From contig CAZUZS010000001.1 of assembly GCA_964624795.1 (NCBI GenBank), forward strand, positions 62,001-126,000: a stretch of DNA of 64,000 bases, written 5' to 3'. Below the pieces are notes generated by a model, which did not search any database, was not told where the DNA came from, and saw nothing but the letters and a program-made list of their open reading frames with translations. Numbering within the stretch: the first letter of the stretch is position 1; every line of letters starts with the position of its first letter. The position numbers and the translations under genes are program-made. This document shows positions 8,879 to 17,346 of this stretch, piece by piece. Source of the stretch: CAZUZS01 sp964624795 (GTDB taxonomy: Bacteria > Calditrichota > Calditrichia > RBG-13-44-9).

Positions 8879-9373
8879 TTATGCTTTTTCGATGAGAAAC
8901 AGAACCTGGTCGAATTCCACCGGTTGGGCATTTTCCACTACAATTTTGGTGATGCGGCCGCTGAATTCGGATTGGATTTCATTCATCAGTTTCATCGCCT
9001 CAATGATGCACAATGTCTGTCCCGGTTTTACAGTATCGCCTATTTCCACATACGGATCCGCGTCGGGAGCAGGCGCCCTGTAAAAGGTGCCGACCATCGG
9101 TGAGCGGACCTCAACGACGTTGGCCGCCAACTCCGGTTCCGGTTTCTTCTCCGTTTCGGTGGCTGCAGGTTGTTGGGCGGTTACGCCGGGTGGCGGGGCA
9201 GGTAATGAAACCTGGTACGGCGCGTAGTTACCGCCATTGGGTGCGGGAGCGGATTGGAGATAGCGGTTATTCTTGGTGATTCTGATCTTTCGTCCCTCTT
9301 CAACAATCTCGATTTCCCCTATTTCGCTCTTTTCTACCACCTTAATAAGTTGCTTAATTTCCTGGAAATCCAT
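8879..9373 (-). CDS. accB: Biotin carboxyl carrier protein of acetyl-CoA carboxylase
   Basis: The 164-residue protein has the AccB layout: an N-terminal helical segment (1-40), a Pro/Ala-rich linker (about 41-85) and a C-terminal biotinyl domain (about 88-164). The biotin acceptor is Lys128 in the motif IIEAMKLMNEI. GGAGG precedes the ATG. It is transcribed just ahead of accC. BirA, encoded at about 31 kb, is the expected biotinylating enzyme. Confidence 0.96.
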   Translation of the reverse strand: MDFQEIKQLIKVVEKSEIGEIEIVEEGRKIRITKNNRYLQSAPAPNGGNYAPYQVSLPAPPPGVTAQQPAATETEKKPEPELAANVVEVRSPMVGTFYRAPAPDADPYVEIGDTVKPGQTLCIIEAMKLMNEIQSEFSGRITKIVVENAQPVEFDQVLFLIEKA

Positions 9374-9450
9374 CCATCCTCCGGATTTTACTATATAATT
9401 TTTTCAATTTAAAAGGTACACCTAATTTTTGCAAGAGTTATTTTCCTGGC

Positions 9451-10038
9451 CTATCTATACAACTGTTTCTCTTGAATATAGAGATCAACTGCATCGGGCA
9501 CCAAATAGCGCACTGAGTGCCCCTCACGCACCCGATTTCTCACGAACGTGGAAGAGATTTCCAACAGCGGTACATGAACAAACCGGATCGATTGCAGGAA
9601 TGGCTGCGCTGCCTCCCCCGGCTTGAAACCGGGTCTTCCGAAAGCGACCACCTGGCATTTCTCCAGAATCTCATCCGGTGCCTTCCAGCGGTGCAAATCG
9701 TTTACATTATCCATTCCGATAAGAAAGTAAAAACTCGGCGAAATTTCAGCGAACTGTTCAAGAAGGCCATTAATCGTGTCAATAGTGTAGGAGACACTAT
9801 CTCGTTTCAGCTCGATATCAACAACCCGGAGATATTGATTATTTGCGCAAGCCAGCTCGGCCATTCTCAGACGATGCTGTGGACCAACAATGTCCTGGTT
9901 ATTTTTGAGCGGGTGAATATTAGCCGGAATAAACCAGATTTCCTCCAATCCCAGCTCATCCCGCAGGTATTCGGAAATGATAAGGTGACCATTGTGGATG
10001 GGGTCGAAAGTCCCCCCGAAGAGTCCGATTTTTTTCAT
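9451..10038 (-). CDS. nadD: Nicotinate-nucleotide adenylyltransferase
   Basis: This enzyme adenylates nicotinate mononucleotide to deamido-NAD in NAD biosynthesis. The nucleotidyltransferase signature GLFGGTFDPIHNGHL (with the HxGH motif) is at the N-terminus and the ISSTxxR-type motif (EISSTFVRNRV) near the C-terminus. The length of 195 residues is normal. It starts seven bases after bamD ends and shares the run of genes from lnt to accB. The pairing with envelope genes looks incidental. Confidence 0.95.
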   Translation of the reverse strand: MKKIGLFGGTFDPIHNGHLIISEYLRDELGLEEIWFIPANIHPLKNNQDIVGPQHRLRMAELACANNQYLRVVDIELKRDSVSYTIDTINGLLEQFAEISPSFYFLIGMDNVNDLHRWKAPDEILEKCQVVAFGRPGFKPGEAAQPFLQSIRFVHVPLLEISSTFVRNRVREGHSVRYLVPDAVDLYIQEKQLYR

Positions 10039-10045
10039 TGGCAGA

Positions 10046-10846
10046 TTATTTATCCGTTTCCTGATTGACAGCTTCGCTTTTGTTATGGTTCTCCTGGATA
10101 TTCTCTATTCGGGAGCGGGCTTGTTTCCGGTACTCGCTCTTGGGATATTTCTCAATGAATGCTGTGAAATTTGACAGCGCCTCATCATACTGCTTCAGTT
10201 TATATTGGCATTCAGCCTTCCAGAACATGGCCTTTTCGGCATAAGGTGTGTCGTAATACTGGTCCAGCAGAATATCGTAGTATATGATGGCCGAATCGTA
10301 AATCCCCATTTTGCGGTAAACATTGCCGCCGCTTTTGAGTAGTTTTTTGGCCAATTTATCGCGCAGTTTGGCAATCTGCTTCTCCGCGTCGGGGCGCAGG
10401 TCGGACGAAGGATAGGCTTCTATAAAATTCTGAAAATGGCGAAGCGCTTTTTGGGTGTATTCCTGGTCCAATTCTGCGCGCTGGGACAACTCCGCGTAGC
10501 TCAAGCCAATTTTGTAGAACGCCTTTTCCACATAAGGGCTTTCAGGGTAATCGTCCACAACTTTTTGATATTCGGCAACCGCGATCAGGTACTCCCCGTT
10601 CCCAAAATGAGATTCCGCCAGGTAATACTGGGCATCATCAATCACCGGGTCGCCGCTGAACTTCAGCACAATTACGGTGAATTCAGTGATGGCGGTGAGG
10701 TATTTGCCCTTGTCGAACAACCCTTTTGCATATTCGAAATAGGCCTGCGCACCCAGATCCGATCTGTTTATTTTTGGACTGCAACTTGCCAATAACAGAA
10801 TTCCTGATAAAACAAGGAAAAAGTATTTTGAAATCTTGCCTGTCAT
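10046..10846 (-). CDS. bamD: Outer membrane assembly lipoprotein BamD-like
   Basis: A lipoprotein signal (LLLASC, Cys about 22) is followed by five or so TPR-like helical repeats (FEYAKGLFDKGKYLTAITEF and successors), matching BamD/YfiO. BamD is the essential lipoprotein partner of BamA in inserting outer-membrane beta-barrels from the periplasmic side. The length of 266 residues fits. The start codon overlaps the upstream stop (TAATG), and AGGAG within the upstream gene serves as ribosome binding site, indicating translational coupling. Lnt, needed for mature lipoproteins, is two genes upstream. Confidence 0.88.
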   Translation of the reverse strand: MTGKISKYFFLVLSGILLLASCSPKINRSDLGAQAYFEYAKGLFDKGKYLTAITEFTVIVLKFSGDPVIDDAQYYLAESHFGNGEYLIAVAEYQKVVDDYPESPYVEKAFYKIGLSYAELSQRAELDQEYTQKALRHFQNFIEAYPSSDLRPDAEKQIAKLRDKLAKKLLKSGGNVYRKMGIYDSAIIYYDILLDQYYDTPYAEKAMFWKAECQYKLKQYDEALSNFTAFIEKYPKSEYRKQARSRIENIQENHNKSEAVNQETDK

Positions 10847-11490
10847 TACGAACTACTCCTCAAAGTATAAAATAAATAAACTACCCCGGCTGTCGTAACA
10901 GTGACCAGAGCCGGCTCAACCAGCCATTTTAAGAATTTCGACTCCGATTTGGTTCCGATAGTGAACGGATAGTCTACGTTTTCTACCAGTTTAACAGTGG
11001 AACGCTCGATCACATCATCATATTGATGAGTTTTAGTGCGCGAGTGAAGAATGGAGTTTTGACCATTCTCAATAAAAAAAGAAACCGTCGCTTCAATCTC
11101 CCGCGCATATTTCGTAGCCCGGAAAAGCAGGTTACGATCCACCGTGCGGTATCTGATACTATTGTTAATCTTCTCAAATACAATTTTCCCGACCTCCCGG
11201 GAGGGTGAAGTCAAAGAATCGTACAATATATAATTTCTTTTCAAAAGCGCTTCACGCAGATCGGCGACTGCCCATCTGCCCACCTCATTTTTATCTTTCA
11301 GCACGATCTGAATGCCATCCTGGCGGTGTGCCTGCGAATCCAGGGCCGCAAGAACCGGCTGCACAATCAGGTCGGCTAACACCTGTTGGTTGGTCGGCAC
11401 CTGCGCATTCCCCGTATTGAATATGAGGAGAATTGTTGCTGTGAGGATACCGGATATATGTAAATTTTTCGGTTTACTCATGCCCACCAT
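10846..11490 (-). CDS. Unknown exported protein with C-terminal membrane segment
   Basis: I do not recognise this 214-residue protein. It begins with a signal peptide or membrane anchor (ISGILTATILLIFNTGNAQ), has a soluble middle of about 150 residues with mixed strands and helices, and ends with a single hydrophobic segment (VEPALVTVTTAGVVYLFYTL) just before the C-terminus. The layout suggests an inner-membrane protein with a periplasmic domain. It starts directly at the lnt stop codon and overlaps bamD by one base, so it is translated together with lipoprotein and outer-membrane assembly genes. A role in that process is only guilt by association. Confidence 0.7.
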   Translation of the reverse strand: MVGMSKPKNLHISGILTATILLIFNTGNAQVPTNQQVLADLIVQPVLAALDSQAHRQDGIQIVLKDKNEVGRWAVADLREALLKRNYILYDSLTSPSREVGKIVFEKINNSIRYRTVDRNLLFRATKYAREIEATVSFFIENGQNSILHSRTKTHQYDDVIERSTVKLVENVDYPFTIGTKSESKFLKWLVEPALVTVTTAGVVYLFYTLRSSS

Positions 11491-13065
11491 TTATATTATT
11501 GCCTTGCGTTCGTACCAAATCCAACTGATTAATTTAAACAATAATATAAGGAAAGACACTATGAGTGTAAATTTTCCAAACCACTCGCCGTGCTTTGTGT
11601 AAAAGCTGTGCTTTTTGTCGACTGGCAGGTATGCCACCATGTCTTTTCGTATGTTCAAACCGGCCTTTTGCAATACCTTGCCGGTGGGATCGATGAAGCA
11701 GGAAATTCCCGTATTGGCATTTCGAATAATACTCACCCGGTTCTCGATGGCGCGGAATACCGCATACCGGGCATGCTGGTAAGGGCCGCTGGTCAGACCA
11801 AACCAGCCGTCATTGGTAATGATAGTCAGCAGATCCGCACCGTTTTTAACAAAGCCGCGAACCACGTGCGGAAAAACAGAATCGAAACAGATGACCGCCG
11901 CCAATCCCGTCTTAACATGTTGCATCCCCGCCGGCTGGTCGGGCCGGAAGGCGCCGTTATCAAAACGCCCGCTTCGGGCAGGCAGATCGATTTTAAATAC
12001 CGTAAATTTATTACCGTGAAAGAAATCGCCGCCGCCGACATTCAGTTTTCGCAGGAACGGAAACACATTTTTGAAAGGCATGCTCTCCGCTGCCGGCACC
12101 AGGGCCAGCTTATAATAATAATCGAAAACAGGGTCTCCGGGACGGAAGAAAAAAGCGGCATTGTAAGTTCGATAATCGTCATCCTGTGCATTGAAGGCAT
12201 AATCCGGTGTTCCGGTAAGAAGATAGATGCCGGTAGAATCCACAAAGTTGTTTATTGCGTGGCGGCTTTCAACACGGGATCGCAGGTAAAACGGCGTGGC
12301 GGTTTCCGGCCAGACAATTATCTGTGGTTTCAAGGGCAGCATCTCGCGGCTGGCATCCATCAACATGTCGAAAGCTTCTTTCTGGAATTGCGGCTCCCAT
12401 TTCTCATAGGGATCAACATTCGGTTGCACCAGCCCGGCCTTGATGAGCGGGTAACTGGCATTTTCAATGGTGTCGATGCGAATTTGACCGTAAATAAAAA
12501 GCACTGCCAGGATGGCCGCGGTGGTGGCCGGGGAAATCCACAGCCAGCTCTTTTTCCAGCGAAACGCCGCGTAAATCAAAGTAGTTATGACGATGAGCAA
12601 GAACGACAAACCCAGGTAGCCGCTAATTTCGATGATTTGAATGAATGGCCGGTAGTAGGTCTGGGTATAGGCCAGCGTCATCCAGTTGAACCTGATGTCC
12701 GAAAACAGCCGCAGGTATTCCATTGCTGTCCAGATGAACGGCAGGCTGAAGATCGCCAGCTTTTCGCTCCGTTTTTTCAGCAGCGCGTAAATCCAGAACA
12801 CAATGGCGTAGTGCAGCGCATTAATAGTGATTGCCAGGATGGCGCCGGTCAATGTGCTGGCAGCAATCCAGAAAAGCGTCATGGCGCCCCATATCAGGCC
12901 AAGCCAGTAACCCAGCCGGAAACTTTCCCGCGCCCCTTTGTCTTTCAGAAACCACAGAAAATAAGCCAGTGCAAAGGGAGCCATGATTCCTGTCGGAAAC
13001 GGCGGAAAACTCAAGGCTAAGAGAATGGAAACCGGTATGAGTTTTTTAAATTCTGTTTTGTTCAT
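11491..13065 (-). CDS. lnt: Apolipoprotein N-acyltransferase
   Basis: Lnt adds the third acyl chain to the N-terminal cysteine of lipoproteins. The N-terminal third holds about six membrane segments, followed by a nitrilase-fold periplasmic domain. The catalytic triad is visible as Glu254 (VWPETATPF), Lys319 (YYYKLALVP) and Cys393 (AVICFDSVF). After the cysteine the usual Glu is replaced by Asp (CFD rather than CYE), a conservative change. The length of 524 residues is normal. It heads the lnt, unknown, bamD, nadD run. Confidence 0.93.
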   Translation of the reverse strand: MNKTEFKKLIPVSILLALSFPPFPTGIMAPFALAYFLWFLKDKGARESFRLGYWLGLIWGAMTLFWIAASTLTGAILAITINALHYAIVFWIYALLKKRSEKLAIFSLPFIWTAMEYLRLFSDIRFNWMTLAYTQTYYRPFIQIIEISGYLGLSFLLIVITTLIYAAFRWKKSWLWISPATTAAILAVLFIYGQIRIDTIENASYPLIKAGLVQPNVDPYEKWEPQFQKEAFDMLMDASREMLPLKPQIIVWPETATPFYLRSRVESRHAINNFVDSTGIYLLTGTPDYAFNAQDDDYRTYNAAFFFRPGDPVFDYYYKLALVPAAESMPFKNVFPFLRKLNVGGGDFFHGNKFTVFKIDLPARSGRFDNGAFRPDQPAGMQHVKTGLAAVICFDSVFPHVVRGFVKNGADLLTIITNDGWFGLTSGPYQHARYAVFRAIENRVSIIRNANTGISCFIDPTGKVLQKAGLNIRKDMVAYLPVDKKHSFYTKHGEWFGKFTLIVSFLILLFKLISWIWYERKAII

Positions 13066-13288
13066 GTAGTTGTTATGTTTAGCATGGATTCTTACAAGGT
13101 AGTGAAACGCAATTCGTCCCTAACAGTTTCACCTTCAAAATATTTGCAGAGCGGCAGTTTTGCAGATCCTTATATTATAATTCAAGCACACCTTCACGGG
13201 ACGTTGGGCGGGTATTTCTCCGCTTTGCGATTATCCCACCCGATTTTGTGCCGCTAAGCTTTCGCCTGACAGGGAGGCAATGATGCGG

Positions 13289-14332
13289 TTACTCTTTATC
13301 AAACGTTATTTCACGCCCATCGTGGAACGACTGATAGATGGCATCAGTAATCGACAGCACCTTCACTGCGTCGTCGATCGGAGATTCAAGCTGGCTTACC
13401 CTGCCTGTGAGGTAATCAAAGAAATGATTGACTTCATTTTCGTAGCCCTTTTTAAAATGAGCGATCCGGGAATCTTTCACATCAGGAGTAATATTGACGA
13501 TCTGCCCGTGCCAGAATTTTTGCAGACGCAGCGGATTCAACATCCCGGTGCCGTTTTCGCCTGCAACTTCCAGAAAGAGCTGATCCTTGGTAACAGGGAA
13601 ATCCCAACTCACTTCCAGGGAGAGGGAAATTTGGTTATCGAAAGTCACGCATGCTACGCAAAAATCTTCAACCGCCAGACTCTTTTCAACCTTGAAAGAA
13701 AACGCTTTGGTCGCGAGCGGATCTGGTTTATCCAGCAGCCACCAGGCCAGGTCAATCATCTGCACTCCCAGGTCCAGGACCACACCGCCGCCCGACACAT
13801 TCTTCTGGAATAGCCACGGTTGCTTGATAGCCTGGTGCCGCGCCTGCAGCCAACCGGCCTTCAGGAAAAACAAGTCTCCCAATTCACGGTCTTTGAGAAA
13901 AGTCCGAAGTGCATTGGCATCGGTGCGGAAGCGGTTGTGCATTCCCACAAAAACCATCCGCCCTGCCGAAGCGGCCTTTCGCCGGATGCGTTCTGCTTCA
14001 TCTGAGTTGCGGGCAGCTGGCTTTTCCAGAAAAACATGAACACCGTAATCCAATGCGATCAGGCTCATGGGTAGATGCAGGTTATTGGGAGTAAGAATAA
14101 AGACCGCCTCCAATTCCTCGGCCCGCAGCATCTCGGCAATGTCATCATAGATATGAGGTATCCCGAATTTGTTCGCAACAACCGCCGCCTTGCTGGCATC
14201 GGCATCGCAAAGCGCCTGAACCTTGACATCCGGATGCCTGGTTAAGACCGGCAGATGAATCACCTGGGCGATGTTGCCTGCTCCAACCACTCCCACCGGA
14301 ATGGGAATTCCTCCCCCGTTCGGATCATTCAT
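13289..14332 (-). CDS. Gfo/Idh/MocA family oxidoreductase
   Basis: An N-terminal NAD(P)-binding Rossmann domain (VGVVGAGNIAQVIHLPVL, residues about 8-25) is followed by the family EKP motif (FLEKPAARN) and a C-terminal alpha/beta dimerisation domain with GGGVVLDLGVQMIDLAWWL, where the Asp and the position of the usual His (here Gln-Met-Ile-Asp) mark the active-site region. Family members oxidise or reduce sugars, inositols or biliverdin; the substrate cannot be read from sequence. The start overlaps the ruvX stop (ATGA), so the two are translationally coupled. It runs 347 residues, the usual length. Confidence 0.88.
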   Translation of the reverse strand: MNDPNGGGIPIPVGVVGAGNIAQVIHLPVLTRHPDVKVQALCDADASKAAVVANKFGIPHIYDDIAEMLRAEELEAVFILTPNNLHLPMSLIALDYGVHVFLEKPAARNSDEAERIRRKAASAGRMVFVGMHNRFRTDANALRTFLKDRELGDLFFLKAGWLQARHQAIKQPWLFQKNVSGGGVVLDLGVQMIDLAWWLLDKPDPLATKAFSFKVEKSLAVEDFCVACVTFDNQISLSLEVSWDFPVTKDQLFLEVAGENGTGMLNPLRLQKFWHGQIVNITPDVKDSRIAHFKKGYENEVNHFFDYLTGRVSQLESPIDDAVKVLSITDAIYQSFHDGREITFDKE

Positions 14333-14757
14333 AAAACCCTCTCGCGTTTTTCCCTGTCCAGAAAGGTCTGTAAAATAGTTTGTGCAGCCATTTGGTCAAT
14401 TTTGCCCCTCTCTTTTCCGGCTTTTTTTCCCATCTGGTGCAGGGTGAGGTGTGCCTGCCGGGTTGTTAGCCGCTCATCCATGAAAAAAATGGGAATCCCC
14501 GTGAATTGGGTGAGATTCTCACGGAATTCACGAACCTGCCGGGTTTTGTCCGAATCGGTTCCCTTCATCGTAAGCGGCAAACCCAGCACGATTTTTTCAA
14601 CTGAATATTCGACTACAATATCCCGGATTTCCTGCAAAAGCTTTTTCATGGAATCGTAATGGAGGGTTTTAAAAGACTGCGCAATGAGCAGGGTCGGATC
14701 GCTCAGTGCAAGGCCAACCCGTTTCTCCCCGAAATCTATTCCCAGGTAGCGCGCCAT
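14329..14757 (-). CDS. ruvX: Putative pre-16S rRNA nuclease / Holliday junction resolvase YqgF
   Basis: This 142-residue RNase H-fold protein starts YLGIDFGEKRVGLALSD, the YqgF signature with catalytic Asp8. The second acidic site is in FFMDERLTTRQA and the third in KIDQMAAQTIL. In E. coli the family matures the 5' end of 16S rRNA; a resolvase role is suggested in other bacteria. GAGGAAAT precedes the ATG. It is followed with a 4-base overlap by the Gfo/Idh gene. Confidence 0.93.
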   Translation of the reverse strand: MARYLGIDFGEKRVGLALSDPTLLIAQSFKTLHYDSMKKLLQEIRDIVVEYSVEKIVLGLPLTMKGTDSDKTRQVREFRENLTQFTGIPIFFMDERLTTRQAHLTLHQMGKKAGKERGKIDQMAAQTILQTFLDREKRERVL

Positions 14758-14773
14758 ATTTCCTCACTATAAT

Positions 14774-14809
14774 AAAAAAACCGCTCCTTAAAACAAATTA
14801 AGGAGCGGT
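14774..14809 (-). terminator. Rho-independent terminator after the HU gene
   Basis: A perfect 12-base-pair stem (14780-14791 with 14798-14809) and a 6-base loop is followed, on the minus strand, by a run of seven T. It lies 55 bases past the HU stop and just before ruvX, so it should end the HU transcript and separate it from the ruvX operon. Confidence 0.9.
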
Positions 14810-14863
14810 AATTTACGTTAAATAAATAAATTATGTCAAATTCTTTATTAATTTAAAAATCCT

Positions 14864-15175
14864 TTAATCGTTCTCTAAGGGGAGTTTCAAAATATCTTTC
14901 AGTAGCTTCCCTGGTTTGAAGTGCGTCTTCCGCCGAGCCGGTACGTAGATAATCTCGCCGGTTCGGGGATTTCGGGCCTTGGGCTTGGGTTTCGTTTCCT
15001 TAACCTCAAAGACGCCGAAATCACGAATCTCAATCCGTATTTCCGGATTTGCCTCGCTCAATATTTCCCGCAAGGCCTCAAAAGATGCGTTCACAAATTC
15101 CTCAGTAATGTAGATCTTCTGCCCCAATTTTTTCGCAACCCGTTTGGCAACTTCTTTTTTGGTAACAGTTCTCAT
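14864..15175 (-). CDS. HU-family DNA-binding protein
   Basis: The 103-residue product has the HU/IHF fold: two N-terminal helices (MRTVTKKEVAKRVAKKLG), then the DNA-binding arm with the family signature (FGVFEVKETKPKPKARNPRTG, with the key Arg-Asn-Pro). The ATG at 15175 is chosen because GAGGTG precedes it; a GTG further upstream overlaps that site. It has its own candidate promoter and a strong terminator, so it is a single-gene unit. A C-terminal tail beyond the usual 90 residues (KLPLEND) is slightly extended. HU compacts the nucleoid; HU and IHF cannot be told apart here. Confidence 0.93.
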   Translation of the reverse strand: MRTVTKKEVAKRVAKKLGQKIYITEEFVNASFEALREILSEANPEIRIEIRDFGVFEVKETKPKPKARNPRTGEIIYVPARRKTHFKPGKLLKDILKLPLEND

Positions 15176-15225
15176 ACACAACACCTCGCTAAATCACCAT
15201 AGTCAATAACTTGTTATTTTTGTAA

Positions 15226-15254
15226 AATTTAATCGGCGATTCTGTGCATTGCAA
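15226..15254 (-). promoter_or_regulatory. Candidate sigma-70 promoter for HU gene
   Basis: On the minus strand TTGCAA (15249-15254) is spaced 17 bases from TAAATT (15226-15231). Transcription would start about 44 bases before the HU start codon. Found by eye; AT-rich surroundings make chance matches possible. Confidence 0.4.
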
Positions 15255-15277
15255 GAAAAAAATTGTTAAATTTATGA

Positions 15278-17338
15278 TTAATAATCAGTAAGGGAATTTA
15301 AAATCGTGAACCCGGTTTTACGATGTGTCTGTGTGCCGCCAATATCATCCTTAACATCAATTTCCAACACATATTCCCCGGGAGTAAGGTTTTTTATATC
15401 CATGGATTGAACGACAAAATCGGTGCTCTTTTTTCCGGTGTAATCATTAACAATGCTGACCTTTTGCTTATCTTTTCCGAAAATGGAACCGAGGATACCG
15501 CCGCCGCTCCGCGGCGTAACCGAATTGACCACAGTATAATTCACACTTCCGTCCGCATCGGGAAGCAGATTATATATTTCGAAGTATATGAAGAGTGTAT
15601 CTTCCCGGCTGTAATTTTGTTCGATGTTGGGAAGAATGAACAGGCCATTTCGAACCAGATTGCCCGGTTTCCGGGCGGGATAAACGCGGCGGGCAAGCAA
15701 CAGATCCGACACCAGCAACGAATCTTTATCAAAATCAGGGACATCCAATGTTTGCCGGTCCACAAAATCTTTGTCGAGAGTTTTATTGAGTAATTCGAAT
15801 GAATACTTGTAATGTCCGGGTTGGAAGCGCAAAGTCAAAGTATTAACCGCAAAACTATCGATTCTATTTTCCGCAGGTTTGCCGAAATCCAGTTGCAGGG
15901 TTTGCTGGAAATTATATGCCGGCAGGTTGCTGTCGTTAAGGAAGAAAAAGCCGGCTTGGAATTGCTGCTGCGGCTCATAAAGTTCTTCTTCAGCCGGAAC
16001 AGCATAAGTCAGCAAGCCTTCGGAGCCTTTTTCTCCTTTAAAATATGTGATGCGGTATGGCGCCGAAAATTTCCCTCCCGGCAATTCAAAATCGAATGTC
16101 TGTGGATAGGTTTGAAAAACATTTTCCGCAACCAGTGTGAAATTGACATTGGTGCGTTCTTTAAACCGGGAAGTGGTGCTGAGGGTCGGCTCGGTAAAAC
16201 GGTACTCCCCATTCCAGAATTCATCGGTAAAGGCCAACTGAAATTTGGGGTAATTCCAGACCTGCATGGGAGAATAGATCGCATTCGGCTCGATGGTCTT
16301 GCCATATTCAAAAATGTATGTCGGCTTCCCGTAGCGAATATAGGTTTTGCCACGGTCGGTTTGCCAGCCTTCAATATTCAGCCGCGGGATCCCGAATCGT
16401 AGATTGGCGTAAGCTACCCGCCCGTAGTGTTCCAGCAGGCGTTCGTTTTCTTTTGTCAGAAACATCGGGTCTTTTTCTTTCCAGTAACCGACAATTTCCG
16501 AATCGCTTTCAACAATGTCCTTTTTATCTTTGATCAGGTATTCGGGATTCATGAACAACTTCTTTTCTTCTCCCGACATTTGCTTCAGGGCATTTTGGAA
16601 ATAGCGGTTCGCCTCCTCATAATTGTGTTCCCCAAGATAGGCCAAGCCCATGAACAAGTTCAAATCTTTGTCGTCCGGATACTTTTCGAGCATGTCGTCG
16701 AAAAGGGAGATCATGGAATTGTAATCTTCCAGTTCATAATGCAGGCTGCCTAAAATGTAAGCCGCGCGCTGATTGCCGGGATCATATTTCAAAGCACTGT
16801 GCAGGTAACTCACCCCCAGATCATAATCCTCCAGCGCATAATCCCGGTAAGACAACGGCACGCTGGTATCCGAGATGCGGTTGTAGTAACCCAGCATATC
16901 ATGAAGGTAATTATCGCCAAGCTCAACGTAGGCATCCACAAATTTGGGGTCCTGCTTGATGGCTTTCAAAAAATATTTGCGGGCAGTCGATGGTCTTCTC
17001 TGTGCTTTAAAAAGCAATCCTTGTGCGTAATTGCCAAAGCTGTCATCGGAAAGCCTCGAACCATATCGATCTATAATTTCGGATGCTTTGATTCGATTTT
17101 GGACGGTTGGCTCGTTGAGCAGCAGCAAGCCATTTATCAGGTTGGCAGTGGGATTTTGCGGGTCGTCCTGAAGGAGGAGACGGGCTGCAATGCCGGCCTC
17201 ATTTATTTCGCCCCGTAAAAAATAATTCCGTGCGGATTCGGCCAGATTTTTGCCTGAATGGTTCTGGGCGGCTAAGCTGCCGCTCAACAGAATCTGACAG
17301 CAGAATGACAGGAATATTATGAAAATATGGCGAGACAT
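15278..17338 (-). CDS. GWxTD-domain protein with TPR repeats, exported
   Basis: The 686-residue protein starts with a signal peptide (FIIFLSFCCQILLSGSLAAQ). Residues about 30-255 form TPR-like repeats (for example KYFLKAIKQDPKFVDAYVELG). The GWxTD signature is at 324-328 (GWQTD) followed by KTYIRYGKP, preceded by the usual WKEKDPMFLTKENERLLEHY segment; the C-terminal half is predicted beta-rich. The domain is known from Acidobacteria, Calditrichota, Bacteroidota relatives and others, but its biochemical role is not established. GAGGA overlapping the mutS stop serves as ribosome binding site, so it is likely co-transcribed with mutS. Confidence 0.88.
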   Translation of the reverse strand: MSRHIFIIFLSFCCQILLSGSLAAQNHSGKNLAESARNYFLRGEINEAGIAARLLLQDDPQNPTANLINGLLLLNEPTVQNRIKASEIIDRYGSRLSDDSFGNYAQGLLFKAQRRPSTARKYFLKAIKQDPKFVDAYVELGDNYLHDMLGYYNRISDTSVPLSYRDYALEDYDLGVSYLHSALKYDPGNQRAAYILGSLHYELEDYNSMISLFDDMLEKYPDDKDLNLFMGLAYLGEHNYEEANRYFQNALKQMSGEEKKLFMNPEYLIKDKKDIVESDSEIVGYWKEKDPMFLTKENERLLEHYGRVAYANLRFGIPRLNIEGWQTDRGKTYIRYGKPTYIFEYGKTIEPNAIYSPMQVWNYPKFQLAFTDEFWNGEYRFTEPTLSTTSRFKERTNVNFTLVAENVFQTYPQTFDFELPGGKFSAPYRITYFKGEKGSEGLLTYAVPAEEELYEPQQQFQAGFFFLNDSNLPAYNFQQTLQLDFGKPAENRIDSFAVNTLTLRFQPGHYKYSFELLNKTLDKDFVDRQTLDVPDFDKDSLLVSDLLLARRVYPARKPGNLVRNGLFILPNIEQNYSREDTLFIYFEIYNLLPDADGSVNYTVVNSVTPRSGGGILGSIFGKDKQKVSIVNDYTGKKSTDFVVQSMDIKNLTPGEYVLEIDVKDDIGGTQTHRKTGFTILNSLTDY

Positions 17339-17346
17339 TATTTTCC

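Noticed and set aside
11590..13020. Long plus-strand open frame (476 codons) opposite lnt
   Set aside because: It mirrors the lnt reading frame, has no ribosome binding site and no family features, while the lnt triad on the other strand is complete.
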